Under the pieces are notes generated by a model. The model had not been told where the DNA came from, did no database searches, and saw nothing but the letters and a program-made list of their open reading frames with translations. Below, in pieces: positions 1-8,778 of a stretch of DNA of 64,000 nucleotides (position 1 is the stretch's first letter; every line of letters begins with the position of its first letter). Both the position numbers and the translations under genes were made by a program. Source of the stretch: Micromonospora aurantiaca ATCC 27029 (GTDB lineage: Bacteria; Actinomycetota; Actinomycetes; Mycobacteriales; Micromonosporaceae); the NCBI RefSeq assembly GCF_000145235.1, contig NC_014391.1:6343501-6407500 (forward strand). The letters are read 5' to 3'.

Positions 1-513
1 CCAGTAGGGCAGCATCCGTTCGACGACGTCCTTCAGGCACTCGGTGCGCGGCATCAGCTCGGTCGGCAGCAGCGCGTACCGGGGGTCGCCGACCTGCGAC
101 CACTCGTCCGCGTCGTCGATCGGCGGCGGCGGCGTGTCGTACGAGCGGCGCCAGAGCATGAACTGCTCCTCGCCGTACTCGTCGAGGGTCTGCTTCTTGT
201 CCTTGCCCTGCAGGGCGCCGTAGTGGCGTTCGTTGAGCCGCCACGACCGGCGTACCGCGATCCAGTGCCGGTCGGCGGCGTTCAGCGCCAGCTCGGCGGT
301 GCGGATGGCTCGGCGCATCAGGCTCGTGTGCACCACGTCCGGCAGCAGGTCGTGCTCGCGCAGCAGCTCGCCGCCGCGCCGCGCCTCGGTCTCCCCCTTG
401 GCGGTCAGGTCGACGTCGACCCAGCCGGTGAAGAGGTTCTTGGCGTTCCAGTCGCTCTCGCCGTGCCGCAGCAGGACCAGCGTCCCGACGGTGGGCCCCT
501 CGCTCGCAGTCAT
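1..513 (-). CDS. gpmA: 2,3-bisphosphoglycerate-dependent phosphoglycerate mutase, partial
   Basis: Glycolytic and gluconeogenic enzyme that interconverts 3- and 2-phosphoglycerate in the cytosol. The first 171 codons are present; the 3' end runs off the left edge of the window. The translation starts MTASEGPTVGTLVLLRHGES, with the RHG phosphohistidine motif at residues 16-18, followed by DWNAKNLFTGW and, near residue 95, LNERHYGALQGKDK, all diagnostic of the cofactor-dependent mutase. The ATG at 511-513 fits the usual N-terminus of the family. It is divergent from the MFS gene at 665, and the roughly 150 bp between them should hold both promoters. I am confident of the family; the missing C-terminus cannot be checked. 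Confidence 0.95.
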   Translation of the reverse strand, partial: MTASEGPTVGTLVLLRHGESDWNAKNLFTGWVDVDLTAKGETEARRGGELLREHDLLPDVVHTSLMRRAIRTAELALNAADRHWIAVRRSWRLNERHYGALQGKDKKQTLDEYGEEQFMLWRRSYDTPPPPIDDADEWSQVGDPRYALLPTELMPRTECLKDVVERMLPYW

Positions 514-664
514 GCCGATCATCCTGCCGTACGGCGCCGGCGGACACGCGGCGACCTGTGGTGACGACCACCACGTGGAAAACCTGATGACCACGGCTCC
601 GGCCCGGCACTAGGTTGTAAGGCGTCTTAAAGAGGTCGGTCATTACCAAGCAGGGGGCGTCGGG

Positions 665-1990
665 ATGCGGACGGTACGGGGCTGGTTCCAGGACACAGCC
701 GGTGGCCTGCCACGGACGTTCTGGTACCTCTGGGCCGGCACGCTGATCAACCGGCTCGGCTCGTTCGTCCTGATCTTCCTGGCCATCTACCTGACCCAGG
801 AACGCGGCTTCTCCGCCTCCCAGGCCGGACTGGTGATCGGCCTCTGGGGCGCCGGCGGCGCGGTCGGCACCACCATCGGCGGCACCCTGACCGACCGCTG
901 GGGACGGCGGCCCACGCTGCTCACCGCGCACGTCGGCGCGGCGGGCATGATGATCGCGCTCGGCTTCGCCCGCCCGCTCTGGGCGGTCGCCGTCGGCGCG
1001 TTGCTGCTCGGCGCATTCGCCGAGGCGGCCCGCCCCGCCTTCGGCGCCATGATGGTCGACGTCGTGCCGGACAAGGACCGGCTGCGGGCCTTCTCGCTGA
1101 ACTACTGGGCCATCAACCTCGGCTTCGCCTGCGCCGCCGTGCTCGCCGGCTTCGCCGCCCAGGGCAGCTACCTGCTGCTGTTCCTGGTGAACGCGACCAC
1201 CACACTCGTGACCGCGCTGATCATCTTCGCCAAGGTCGGCGAGACCCGCGGCCCGGTCACCGCGCTCCCGGTCAAGGGGATGCCGGCGCCGGCGGGGGCA
1301 CTCCGCACCATCCTCGCCGACCGGGTGTTCCTCGGCTTCGTCGCGCTCAACCTGCTCGCCGCGCTGGTGTTCCTCCAGCACATCTCGATGCTGCCGATCG
1401 CGATGGGCGACTCCGGGCTCAGCCCGGCCACGTACGGCTCGGTGATCGCACTGAACGGCGTGCTCATCGTGGTCGGCCAGCTGTTCGTACCCCGGCTCAT
1501 CAAGGGCCGCAGCCGCTCGCACGTGCTGGCCCTCGCGGCGCTGGTGATGGGCGCCGGGTTCGGGCTCACCGCGTTCGCCGACACGGTCTGGCTCTACGGC
1601 CTGACCGTGCTGATCTGGACCGTCGGCGAGATGCTCAACTCGCCGTCGAACGCCACCCTGATCGCGGAGCTGTCCCCGGCCGCGCTGCGCGGGCGCTACC
1701 AGGGCGTCTTCTCGCTGTCCTGGCAGCTCGCCGGCGCCGCCGCGCCGATCCTGGGCGGCCTGGTCCGGGAGAACGCCGGCAACAGCACGCTCTGGCTCGG
1801 CTGCGCGGGCATCGGCGTCGTGGCGGCGGTCGCCCACCTGATCTCCGGCCCGGCCCGGGAGCGCCGCGCGGTCGCGCTGCGCGCCGTGGGCACGCCGGTC
1901 ACGCCGGTCACCGTCACCGCCTCCCCGGCGCCCGAGTCGGGCGAGGCCGCTGCGACCGCACCCGCCGCGCCGGTTCGGGCCGGTTCCTGA
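665..1990 (+). CDS. MFS transporter
   Basis: Major facilitator superfamily permease of 441 residues with about 12 hydrophobic segments, in the cytoplasmic membrane. The loop 2-3 signature GGTLTDRWGRRP lies at residues 72-83, which places it among drug/solute:proton antiporters. The N-terminus (WFQDTAGGLPRTFWYLW) is shared almost word for word with the next gene at 2071, so the two look like a tandem duplication. The C-terminal 45 residues are an Ala/Pro/Thr-rich cytoplasmic tail absent from the neighbour. The start has a G-rich stretch (gggggcgtcggg) upstream. The substrate cannot be told from sequence; exporter is the likelier role. Confidence 0.9.
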   Translation: MRTVRGWFQDTAGGLPRTFWYLWAGTLINRLGSFVLIFLAIYLTQERGFSASQAGLVIGLWGAGGAVGTTIGGTLTDRWGRRPTLLTAHVGAAGMMIALGFARPLWAVAVGALLLGAFAEAARPAFGAMMVDVVPDKDRLRAFSLNYWAINLGFACAAVLAGFAAQGSYLLLFLVNATTTLVTALIIFAKVGETRGPVTALPVKGMPAPAGALRTILADRVFLGFVALNLLAALVFLQHISMLPIAMGDSGLSPATYGSVIALNGVLIVVGQLFVPRLIKGRSRSHVLALAALVMGAGFGLTAFADTVWLYGLTVLIWTVGEMLNSPSNATLIAELSPAALRGRYQGVFSLSWQLAGAAAPILGGLVRENAGNSTLWLGCAGIGVVAAVAHLISGPARERRAVALRAVGTPVTPVTVTASPAPESGEAAATAPAAPVRAGS

Positions 1991-2070
1991 GTACGCCCCG
2001 ACGCAGCCGCCCCGAGGCGGGTGGATACGGTACGGGACGGAATCGGTAAGGAAACCTTCCTGGAGGACGG

Positions 2071-3321
2071 GTGCGCGGCCTGCGGCGCTGGTGGGACGAC
2101 ACGGCCGGCGGACTACCGGCCACGTTCTGGTACCTCTGGTCCGGTCTGCTGATCAACCGGGCGGGCGCGTTCGCGCTGCTGTTCCTGTCGCTCTACCTGA
2201 CCGCCGCGCGGGGCGCACCGCCGTCGCTGGCCGGGCTGGTGGTCGGCGCGTACGGGATCGGCGGCGCGGCCGGGACGCTGCTCGGCGGCGTACTGGCCGA
2301 CCGGTGGGGACGGCGGGCCACGCTGCTCGCCGCCCACCTCGCCGCCGCCGGGCTGATGGCGGCGCTGGCGTTCAGCACGCACCTGGCGGTGATCGCCGCA
2401 CTCGCCACGCTGGTCGGAGTGGCGCACTCGATGCCCAGCCCGGCGTTCGTGGCCGCCATCGTGGACGTGGTGCCCGAGGCGCGCCGCTCCCGCGCGTTCA
2501 ACCTGCAGTTCTGGGCGTTCAACCTGGGCATGGCGGTGGCCTCGCTGCTGGCCGGCATCCTCGCCGAGGCGAGCTTCACCGCGCTGTTCCTGGTCGACGC
2601 CGGAGCCACGCTGGCCGCGGCGGTGGTGATCGCGCTGAAGGTGCCGGAGACGCTCACCCGGCGGCCGGCGCTCACACCACGGGCGGTGGTGGGACGCCGT
2701 CCCGGGCTGCACACCGCGCTGACCGACCGCACGTTCCTGGTGTTCGTCGGGCTGACGTTCCTGCTGGCCGTGCTGACCATGCAGACCTCCACGATCATGC
2801 CGCTGGCGATGCGCGAGGACGGCCTGCGCCCGTCGGCGTACGGGCTGGTGGTGGCGCTCGGCGGGGCGCTCATCGTGGCCGGGCAGTTGTTCGTGCCCCG
2901 GCTCATCGAGCCGTACCGGAAGTCGAGCGTGCTGGCCGTCTCCACCGGCCTGATGGCGCTCGGGTTCGGCGCGCTCACAGTGGCCGACGGGCTGCCGCTC
3001 TACCTCGGCGCGGCGGTGGTCTGGACGGTCGGGCAGATGCTCGCCGCGCCGCCGAACGCGCAGATCAATGCGGACCTCGCGCCACCCGACCTGCGCGCCC
3101 GTTACCAGTCGGTGTTCTACCTGACGTTCCCGGCCGCGTCGTTCGTGGCGCCGGCGCTCGGCGGGCTCAGCCTGGAACACCTGGGCGAGCGGCACTGGCT
3201 GGTGGTGGGCGCGCTCGGCCTGCTGGCCGCCGCCGGGCACCTGCTCGCCGGACCGCGCCGGGAACGGCGGGTCGCCGCGCTGCGGGCAGCGGCGGCGAAA
3301 CCGGTCGAATCCGTTCGCTGA
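2071..3321 (+). CDS. MFS transporter, paralogue of the upstream gene
   Basis: Second MFS permease, 416 residues. It starts with GTG at 2071 behind a good ribosome site (ctggaggacggGTG). The signature GGVLADRWGRRA at residues 72-83 sits at exactly the same position as in the gene at 665, and the opening segment WWDDTAGGLPATFWYLW matches too, so the pair arose by tandem duplication and diverged. Eighty bases separate them, so they may be co-transcribed. A strong hairpin follows at 3353-3388. The cytosolic C-terminus is short and basic. Likely a proton-driven exporter of small molecules; the specificity is unknown. Confidence 0.9.
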   Translation: MRGLRRWWDDTAGGLPATFWYLWSGLLINRAGAFALLFLSLYLTAARGAPPSLAGLVVGAYGIGGAAGTLLGGVLADRWGRRATLLAAHLAAAGLMAALAFSTHLAVIAALATLVGVAHSMPSPAFVAAIVDVVPEARRSRAFNLQFWAFNLGMAVASLLAGILAEASFTALFLVDAGATLAAAVVIALKVPETLTRRPALTPRAVVGRRPGLHTALTDRTFLVFVGLTFLLAVLTMQTSTIMPLAMREDGLRPSAYGLVVALGGALIVAGQLFVPRLIEPYRKSSVLAVSTGLMALGFGALTVADGLPLYLGAAVVWTVGQMLAAPPNAQINADLAPPDLRARYQSVFYLTFPAASFVAPALGGLSLEHLGERHWLVVGALGLLAAAGHLLAGPRRERRVAALRAAAAKPVESVR

Positions 3322-3352
3322 GGGCTGCTGAGGGCTCGGGGAGACAACGGCA

Positions 3353-3388
3353 GAGCGCCCACCTCGACCCCCGTCGAGATGGGCGCTC
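3353..3388 (+). terminator. strong hairpin terminator after the MFS pair
   Basis: A 16-bp inverted repeat (GAGCGCCCACCTCGAC and its complement, one mismatch) closes on a CCCC loop, 32 nt after the stop of the second MFS gene. There is no T-run, as is common for actinobacterial terminators. Confidence 0.75.
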
Positions 3389-3711
3389 GTACCGTACGCC
3401 CGGCGGCGGCGGGCGACACTCACCCCCGTAAGCGTCGCCCGCTCGCGCCGCCGGTTCCACGGGTGGCACCGTCCCCCAACGGCGTGCTCCACCCGATCTT
3501 CGCGTCTCGCCTGCGCGGATCTGATCGATCCACCGCTCCCCCGAACGTAAACAAGCGTGACGCGGTGCAATAAAGTTAGTTCGCCCGGATTCCGGATTCA
3601 ACCCAGATCGCTGTCTTGCCCGTCACAGCGCCCGTGTCGGAAACCCGGCTGTCCGTGTTGTCGTCCCTGGAATGGCAAACACCGGGTTCCCGTCGGCCAT
3701 TCCCGCAAACC
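3389..3711. other. intergenic stretch between convergent genes
   Basis: About 320 bp without a convincing gene on either strand, somewhat lower in GC than its surroundings (for example gtaaacaagcgtgac and aataaagttagttcgc near 3550-3580). The only structure I can support is an 8-bp inverted repeat, GGAATGGC at 3669-3676 and GCCATTCC at 3696-3703, just downstream of the histone-like gene; it probably ends that gene's transcript. Nothing else is recognised. Confidence 0.5.
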
Positions 3712-4788
3712 TCAGCCGTCCTCGCGATTCGGGTTCTCGGTCCGGAAGAAGTTGCTCTGCCGGCCGTCCCGCATCTGCTCCTGGTAGATCAGGTTCAGCC
3801 GCCGCAGGTCGAACGTGCGGAACCAGTCGTTCCAGGTGATCTCGCGGATCCGGCTGCTCTCCCGGTACCCGGGGATGTTGAACGTCAGCACCCCGGGCCG
3901 GCCCTCGCGCTCGGTACCCGCGATGGTGGCGGGCTTCGCACCCCGCGCCCTCGCCCAGCGCTGGATCACCTCGTGGTTACGGGTGACCAGGCTCCGGCCC
4001 GGACGCTCCGGCCGGTCCGCGAGGGACGTGATGAGCTGCGACGATCCGATCGACCGGCTGGACGCCGGCCCACGGGTCGGCGCCGCCTGCGCCCGGGCGG
4101 ACGACGTCTTCCGAGCCGGCGCCGCCTTGGCACGCGACGGGGCCGCCTTGGCGCGCGCCGGAGCGGCCTTCGCCCGAGCCGGAGCGGCCTTCGCCCGAGC
4201 CGGAGCCGCCTTCGCCCGAGCCGGAGCCGCCTTCGCCCGAGCCGGAGCCGCCTTCGCCCGAGCCGGAGCCGCCTTCGCCCGAGCCGGAGCCGCCTTGGCC
4301 CGAGCCGGCGTCGCCTTCGCGCGGGACGAGGTCGCCTTCGCGCGGGACGAGGTCGCCTTCGCTCGGGCGGGCGCCGCCTTGCGCGTACCCGTCGCCTTGG
4401 CCCTGGCGCCGGTGGCGCGTGCGGCCGGCGCGGCCTTCGCCGGCGACGTGGCGCTGCGGCGGGCCGACGTGGTCCGCTTCGCCGCCGTGGTCTTCTTGGC
4501 GGCGGTGCTCTTGCGGGTCGCCGACGGCCGGCCGGCCGGGCCGGTGCTCCGCCGGGCGGCGCCGCCCTCCCCGCGCATGGTCCGCGCCAGGGTCTTCACC
4601 AGTTCCGGCTTCCGCAGCGCGGAGATCCCCGAGACCCCGCGCCGCTTGAGCTGGCTGCGGAGGTCGTCGACCTTCATCCGGGAGATCGCCGACTCCGACA
4701 CCCTCGGGGTGTTCGGCGTCTGATTGCCGGTTTGCCGCTTGGTCCGGGTCGCAGTCGTGCCGCGACCTGAGCTGTTGCGCTGAGCCAT
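3712..4788 (-). CDS. histone H1-like basic protein: SAP/Rho_N-like head, AKAAPAR repeats, conserved C-terminal domain
   Basis: A 358-residue, very basic protein in three parts. Residues about 38-72 (VDDLRSQLKRRGVSGISALRK) resemble the SAP/Rho-N helix-turn-helix fold seen in nucleic-acid-binding proteins. Residues about 139-223 are twelve 7-residue units of type ARAKAAP, set in a longer Lys/Ala/Pro/Arg-rich stretch like eukaryotic H1 tails. Residues about 268-358 (NHEVIQRWARARGAKPATI ... IYQEQMRDGRQSNFF) match a small conserved domain that also occurs as stand-alone proteins, often mislabelled as a glucan branching enzyme. ATG at 4788 is preferred over the upstream in-frame start because GGAG lies about 8 nt upstream. 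A nucleoid role is inferred; the C-terminal domain has no known function. Confidence 0.8.
   Translation of the reverse strand: MAQRNSSGRGTTATRTKRQTGNQTPNTPRVSESAISRMKVDDLRSQLKRRGVSGISALRKPELVKTLARTMRGEGGAARRSTGPAGRPSATRKSTAAKKTTAAKRTTSARRSATSPAKAAPAARATGARAKATGTRKAAPARAKATSSRAKATSSRAKATPARAKAAPARAKAAPARAKAAPARAKAAPARAKAAPARAKAAPARAKAAPARAKAAPSRAKAAPARKTSSARAQAAPTRGPASSRSIGSSQLITSLADRPERPGRSLVTRNHEVIQRWARARGAKPATIAGTEREGRPGVLTFNIPGYRESSRIREITWNDWFRTFDLRRLNLIYQEQMRDGRQSNFFRTENPNREDG
4120..4371 (-). repeat. 21-bp in-gene tandem repeat, 12 units
   Basis: Twelve consecutive 21-bp units coding for the heptad ARAKAAP and variants (ARAKATS, SRAKATP). The central four units (about 4202-4285) are identical on the + strand (agccgccttcgcccgagccgg without its last base), which suggests recent slippage or unequal exchange; the outer units have drifted. 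Length differences between strains are expected. Confidence 0.9.
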
Positions 4789-4865
4789 GGGACACGCTCC
4801 TCGACAGTCCGTCCTCGGCCCGCGGTGGGTCCCAGTGCTCCGCACCGCGCGGGGCGGCATACCCG

Positions 4866-5399
4866 TCAGGAGGGCTCCGAACCTCCGGCGGACGATCCGG
4901 CAGTGGCGGAGGGCTCGAAGAGGTGCGCGAACGCGGCCAGGTTGGCTGTCGACTCACCGCGCTTGACCCGCCACTCCCACTCCCGGCGGATGGCGGTGCC
5001 GAAGCCGATCTCCAGCATGCTGTCGAACGACTCGTCGGCGTACGTCAGCACGGAACCGAGCAGCCGGTCCAGCTCGTCGGCGTCGATCCCGGCCAGGTTG
5101 ACCCGCCCGGTCAGGTAGACGTCGCCGACCGAGTCGATGGAGAACGAGACGCCGTACATGCGGGCGTTGCGCTGGAGCAGCCAGGCCCACAGCTCCTCGC
5201 GGCGCTCGTCGGGCTGCCGCATCACGAACGCCTCGACCCGCAGCGCGTGCTCACCCACGATCAGGTTGCAGATCGTCTTGAGCTTGTGCGTGCCGGGCAG
5301 CGTCACCGCGTACGACGCCTCGCCGGTGGACTCCCACTCCAGCTCACGCTCCGCGCAGACGGACTCGATCAGCGCGGCGACCTCACTCCTGCGGCTCAT
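4866..5399 (-). CDS. YbjN domain-containing protein
   Basis: Cytosolic protein of 177 residues with the YbjN/type III secretion chaperone-like fold that is widespread in actinobacteria. It begins MSRRSEVAALIESVCAERE and carries the family features LPGTHKLKT, RREELWAWLLQRN and DVYLTGRVNLAGID. The C-terminal 15 residues are a Ser/Gly tail. ATG at 5399 was chosen; a GTG three codons earlier (5408) is possible. In actinobacterial genomes a gene of this family often accompanies mshA, as here, where mshA lies 45 bp upstream on the same strand, so the two may form one transcript. The biochemical function is not known. Confidence 0.85.
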   Translation of the reverse strand: MSRRSEVAALIESVCAERELEWESTGEASYAVTLPGTHKLKTICNLIVGEHALRVEAFVMRQPDERREELWAWLLQRNARMYGVSFSIDSVGDVYLTGRVNLAGIDADELDRLLGSVLTYADESFDSMLEIGFGTAIRREWEWRVKRGESTANLAAFAHLFEPSATAGSSAGGSEPS

Positions 5400-5444
5400 C
5401 GCACCCACTCTACGACCGGCGTACCGGGGCCGCCGGGTGGCGGA

Positions 5445-6806
5445 TCACCAGGAGCACAGCAGGGCCGGGTCGCCGCACCGCCGCGCCAGCCGGGCCCGGT
5501 GCTCGGTGATCGCCTCCCCGTAGACCGCGAGCAGGCCGGAGGCGGTGCGGTGCCAGGAGAAGTCCCGGGCGTGCCGCTCGGCGCCGCGGCCCAGCGCGGC
5601 ACGGCGTACCGGATCGGGCAGCAGGCGGGCCAGCGCGCGGGCCCAGTCGACCGGGTCGTGCCCGTCGATGAGCATGCCGCTGACGCCGTCGCGTACCGCG
5701 GTCACCAGGCCGCCCACGGCGGCGGCCAGCACCGGCGTGCCGCACGCCTGGGCCTCCAGCGCGACCAGCCCGAACGACTCGTTGTGCGACGGCACCGCGA
5801 CCAGGTCCGCGGCCCGGTAGAGGGCGGGCAGGTCGGCGCCGGTCTGCGGCGGGAGGAAACGCACCCGGTCGGCGATGCCGAGCGCGTGCGCGAGTTCGAT
5901 CAGCGCGGTGGGCCGGTCCAGGCCGGTGCCGCTCGGACCGCCGCAGATCACCACGGTCAGCTCGCCGGCCAGCGCCGGATCCCGTTCGCGCAGCGCGGCG
6001 GCGGCGCGGACCAGCACGTCCGGCGCCTTCAGCGGCTGGATCCGGCCGACGAACGCGACCACGTACCCGTCGGTCGGCAGGCCGAGCCGGCGGCGAGCGG
6101 CCCGGGTCGCGGCGTCCCGGTCGCCCGCGGCGGGACGGAACCGGTCCAGGTCGACGCCGGGCTCCACGACCGCCACCCGGTCCGGCTCGGCCGCGTACCG
6201 GTCGAGCAGGTCGCGGGCCTCGACCCGGGTGTTGGCGACCAGCCGGTCCGCCTCGGTGACCACCTGCTCCTCGCCGATCACCCGGGCCTTCGGCTCGGGA
6301 CGGTCTCCGACGGCGAGGCGGGCGTTCTTGACCTTGGCGAGCGTGTGCGCGGTGTGCACCAGCGGTACGCCCCAGCGCTCCTTGGCCAGCCAGCCGACCT
6401 GACCGGAGAGCCAGTAGTGCGAGTGGATCAGGTCGTAGTGGCCCGGCGGGCGGGCCGCCTCGGCACGCAGCACCCCGGCGGTGAAGGCGCAGAGCTGACC
6501 CGGCAGTTCCTCCTTGGTCAGCCCTTCCAGCGGTCCGGCGGTGACGTGCCGGACGGACACGCCGGGCGCCACCTCGACCACCGGGGGCAGGTCACCGGCG
6601 GTGGCACGGGTGAAGATCTCCACCTCGACGTCGGCCTCGGCCAGCCGCCGGGCAACCTCCAGGATGTAGACGTTCATGCCGCCCGCGTCACCCGTGCCGG
6701 GCTGGTGCAGCGGCGACGTGTGCACCGACAGGGTGGCGATACGGCGGGGCCGCGGCCACGGAAGGGCACCTCGCTGACGACCGACACCGGTGTGCAAATC
6801 CGCCAC
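5445..6806 (-). CDS. mshA: D-inositol-3-phosphate glycosyltransferase (mycothiol biosynthesis)
   Basis: First committed enzyme of mycothiol synthesis: it transfers GlcNAc from UDP-GlcNAc to 1L-myo-inositol-1-phosphate. It is a GT4 retaining glycosyltransferase of 453 residues. Visible hallmarks are HTSPLHQPGTGDAGGMNVY at residues 29-47 (substrate loop), IHSHYWLSG, the phosphate-binding FVGRIQPLKAPDVL, and the C-terminal E-x7-E motif in NESFGLVALEAQACGTP. GTG at 6806 is preferred because GAGGGAG sits 5 nt upstream; in-frame starts further out lack this. Divergent from the dehydrogenase at 6978. mshD lies 36 kb away, so the pathway is scattered. Confidence 0.95.
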   Translation of the reverse strand: MADLHTGVGRQRGALPWPRPRRIATLSVHTSPLHQPGTGDAGGMNVYILEVARRLAEADVEVEIFTRATAGDLPPVVEVAPGVSVRHVTAGPLEGLTKEELPGQLCAFTAGVLRAEAARPPGHYDLIHSHYWLSGQVGWLAKERWGVPLVHTAHTLAKVKNARLAVGDRPEPKARVIGEEQVVTEADRLVANTRVEARDLLDRYAAEPDRVAVVEPGVDLDRFRPAAGDRDAATRAARRRLGLPTDGYVVAFVGRIQPLKAPDVLVRAAAALRERDPALAGELTVVICGGPSGTGLDRPTALIELAHALGIADRVRFLPPQTGADLPALYRAADLVAVPSHNESFGLVALEAQACGTPVLAAAVGGLVTAVRDGVSGMLIDGHDPVDWARALARLLPDPVRRAALGRGAERHARDFSWHRTASGLLAVYGEAITEHRARLARRCGDPALLCSW

Positions 6807-6977
6807 GTCCGCTCCCTCTGTCACGGTTGATGCCGTCCCGCACGACCGGCGCTTCTCGGTCAACCCGTGTGCCGGATGTCATCTTCCCCATCGGGGTACG
6901 GAAATGCTTTCCGCCGGGTCCCGGGCGTGACGGACCTCATCCCGCCGCCCGGCCCGGCGACGGGAGACAATGACCGG

Positions 6978-7742
6978 ATGACTTCAGTCGCCATCGTCAC
7001 CGGGGCGTCCAGCGGGATCGGTGCGGCCACCGCCCGCCGGCTCGCCGCCGAGGGATTCCACGTGCTGGCCGCCGCCCGGCGTACCGACCGGCTGGCCGCA
7101 CTCGTGGCGGAGATCGAGGCGGCCGGCGGCGCGGCGACAGCGGTGGCCTGCGACGTGACCTCGGACGAGTCGGTGGCCGGCCTGGCCGCCGCCGCCGAGG
7201 CCGCACCCGGGCCGGTCACGCTGCTGGTGAACAACGCCGGCGGCGCCCGCGGCCTGGACCCGGTCGAGACGGCCGACGTGGGCGACTGGCAATGGATGTA
7301 CGACGTCAACGTGCTCGGCACGCTACGCGTCACGAAGGCGCTGCTCCCGGCGCTGGAGCGCTCCGGCGCCGGAACGATAGTGATCGTCAGCTCCACCGCC
7401 GGGCACGTGGTCTACGAGGGCGGCGGCGGCTACACGGCCGCCAAGCACGCGCAGACCGCCATCGCCGGCACGCTCCGGCTCGAACTGTGCGGCCGTCCGG
7501 TCCGGGTGATCGAGATCGACCCCGGCATGGTGAAGACCGAGGAGTTCGGCCTGGTGCGCTTCGGCGGTGACACCGACCGGGCCGAGGCGGTCTACGCCGG
7601 AGTCGCCGAACCGCTCGTTGCGGACGACGTGGCCGACTGCGTCGCCTGGTGCGCGACCCGCCCGCACCACGTCAACATCGACCAGCTCGTGGTCCGCCCG
7701 CTGGCCCAGGCCGCGCAGCACAAGGTGCACCGGACGTCGTGA
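6978..7742 (+). CDS. SDR family oxidoreductase
   Basis: Classical short-chain dehydrogenase/reductase of 254 residues, cytosolic, NAD(P)H-dependent. The nucleotide-binding TGASSGIG lies at residues 8-15, NNAG at 85-88, and the catalytic triad is Ser139 (IVSST), Tyr152 and Lys156 (YTAAK). The segment ending in IDPGMVKTEEF is typical of serine/3-hydroxy acid dehydrogenases of the YdfG type, so reduction of a small hydroxy acid is plausible, but the substrate is not fixed by sequence. ATG at 6978 was chosen because the conserved fold starts there and gggaga precedes it. The methyltransferase begins 56 bp downstream. Confidence 0.9.
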   Translation: MTSVAIVTGASSGIGAATARRLAAEGFHVLAAARRTDRLAALVAEIEAAGGAATAVACDVTSDESVAGLAAAAEAAPGPVTLLVNNAGGARGLDPVETADVGDWQWMYDVNVLGTLRVTKALLPALERSGAGTIVIVSSTAGHVVYEGGGGYTAAKHAQTAIAGTLRLELCGRPVRVIEIDPGMVKTEEFGLVRFGGDTDRAEAVYAGVAEPLVADDVADCVAWCATRPHHVNIDQLVVRPLAQAAQHKVHRTS

Positions 7743-7798
7743 AGCGCGAGGAGTGAGCCGGTCTTGCGAGCCCCGCAGTCGCTGACCCGGAGGCACTG

Positions 7799-8581
7799 AT
7801 GGAGCGTCCGCTCGGCGTGGCCACCCGGGGCACGACGAACCCCAACCGGCTCCGGCGGGTGGACAACTGGATCGTCGAGACCTGCGGCGACGCGCTGCGA
7901 GCCGCCGCCGACCCGCTCGTGGTGGACCTGGGCTACGGCGCCACCCCGGTCACACCCGTCGAACTGCGGGCCCGTCTCGCGGCCGGGGTCCGCGCCGACG
8001 TGCGGGTGGTCGGCCTGGAGATCGATCCGGTACGCGTCGCCGCCGCCCGCCCCGCCGCCGACCCGCCCGGGCTGACGTTCGCCAGGGGCGGCTTCGAGCT
8101 GGCCGGACTGCGTCCCGCGCTGGTGCGGGCGTTCAACGTGCTCCGCCAGTACGACGAGAGCGAGGTGGCCGACGCCTGGCACACGGTCACCGGGCGGCTC
8201 GCGCCGGGCGGGCTGCTGGTCGAGGGCACCTGCGACGAGCTGGGGCGGCTCGGCTCCTGGGTGCTGCTCGACGCCACCGGCCCACGCACGCTCACGCTGT
8301 CGACGAAGCTGACCACGCTGGAGAGCCCTGCCACGCTCGCCGAACGGCTGCCGAAGGCGCTGATCCACCGCAACGTTCCGGGTGAACGCGTCCACGACCT
8401 GATCGAGGCGCTGGAACAGGCGTGGCGCTCGGCCGCCGGCTACGCCCCGTTCGGCCCTCGGCAACGATGGCTGCGGACGGTCGAGGCGGTGAAGGAGTCA
8501 GGCTGGCCGGTCCAGGACACCCCCCGCACGTGGCGCCACGGCTACCTGACGCTCCCTTGGCCCGCCGTAGCCCCCCGCTGA
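7799..8581 (+). CDS. class I SAM-dependent methyltransferase
   Basis: Predicted cytosolic methyltransferase of 260 residues. Motif I, VVDLGYGATP, is at residues 41-50, and a Rossmann-like order follows (VVGLEIDPVRV as motif II, FNVLRQYDESEV as the post-motif). The N-terminus GVATRGTTNPNRLRRVDNW is characteristic of an actinobacterial family of unknown substrate. ATG at 7799 has cggagg upstream. It follows the dehydrogenase at 6978 by 56 bp and may be co-transcribed with it. It faces murB head-to-tail across a palindromic repeat. The methyl acceptor is unknown. Confidence 0.8.
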   Translation: MERPLGVATRGTTNPNRLRRVDNWIVETCGDALRAAADPLVVDLGYGATPVTPVELRARLAAGVRADVRVVGLEIDPVRVAAARPAADPPGLTFARGGFELAGLRPALVRAFNVLRQYDESEVADAWHTVTGRLAPGGLLVEGTCDELGRLGSWVLLDATGPRTLTLSTKLTTLESPATLAERLPKALIHRNVPGERVHDLIEALEQAWRSAAGYAPFGPRQRWLRTVEAVKESGWPVQDTPRTWRHGYLTLPWPAVAPR

Positions 8582-8690
8582 CCGCACCGCACCCGCGCTC
8601 GTCGCCCGCCGCGCCCGCTGGCCGCTGGCAGTCAGCCGCCCTTCCGCGAAGCCCCGCTCTCGGCGAGCCCCGCCGCGCCCCCTTCCGGCG

Positions 8691-8767
8691 CGTTGATCTT
8701 GCACTTGCCGCCCGGGTAAACGGGTCAAAACGCCTGCTTCGAGGGCCGGGAGTGCAAGATCGCGGGG
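8691..8767. repeat. GATC-bounded intergenic palindrome, copy A1
   Basis: About 75-bp element with terminal inverted repeat GATCTTGCACT / AGTGCAAGATC (8695-8705 and 8750-8761 region), flanked by CGTT on the left and GCGG on the right. Close copies lie at 26961 and 53911, and related ones with other arm sequences at 31525 and 62975. It lies between the convergent 3' ends of the methyltransferase and murB. Confidence 0.8.
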
Positions 8768-8778
8768 GTGAGGCGGGG

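Noticed and set aside
2113..3570. 485-codon open frame on the - strand opposite the second MFS gene
   Set aside because: Antisense shadow: its codon third positions are those of the MFS gene read backwards, and the product is His/Gln/Arg-rich without any motif.
3389..3600. Lower-GC stretch considered as a riboswitch or small RNA
   Set aside because: It sits between two convergent 3' ends, so a 5'-leader riboswitch makes no sense there, and I could not match any known aptamer core.
4120..4371. Regular 21-bp repeats that could be mistaken for a CRISPR array
   Set aside because: There are no spacers; the units are contiguous, in frame and encode the ARAKAAP heptad of a real protein, and no cas genes are near.
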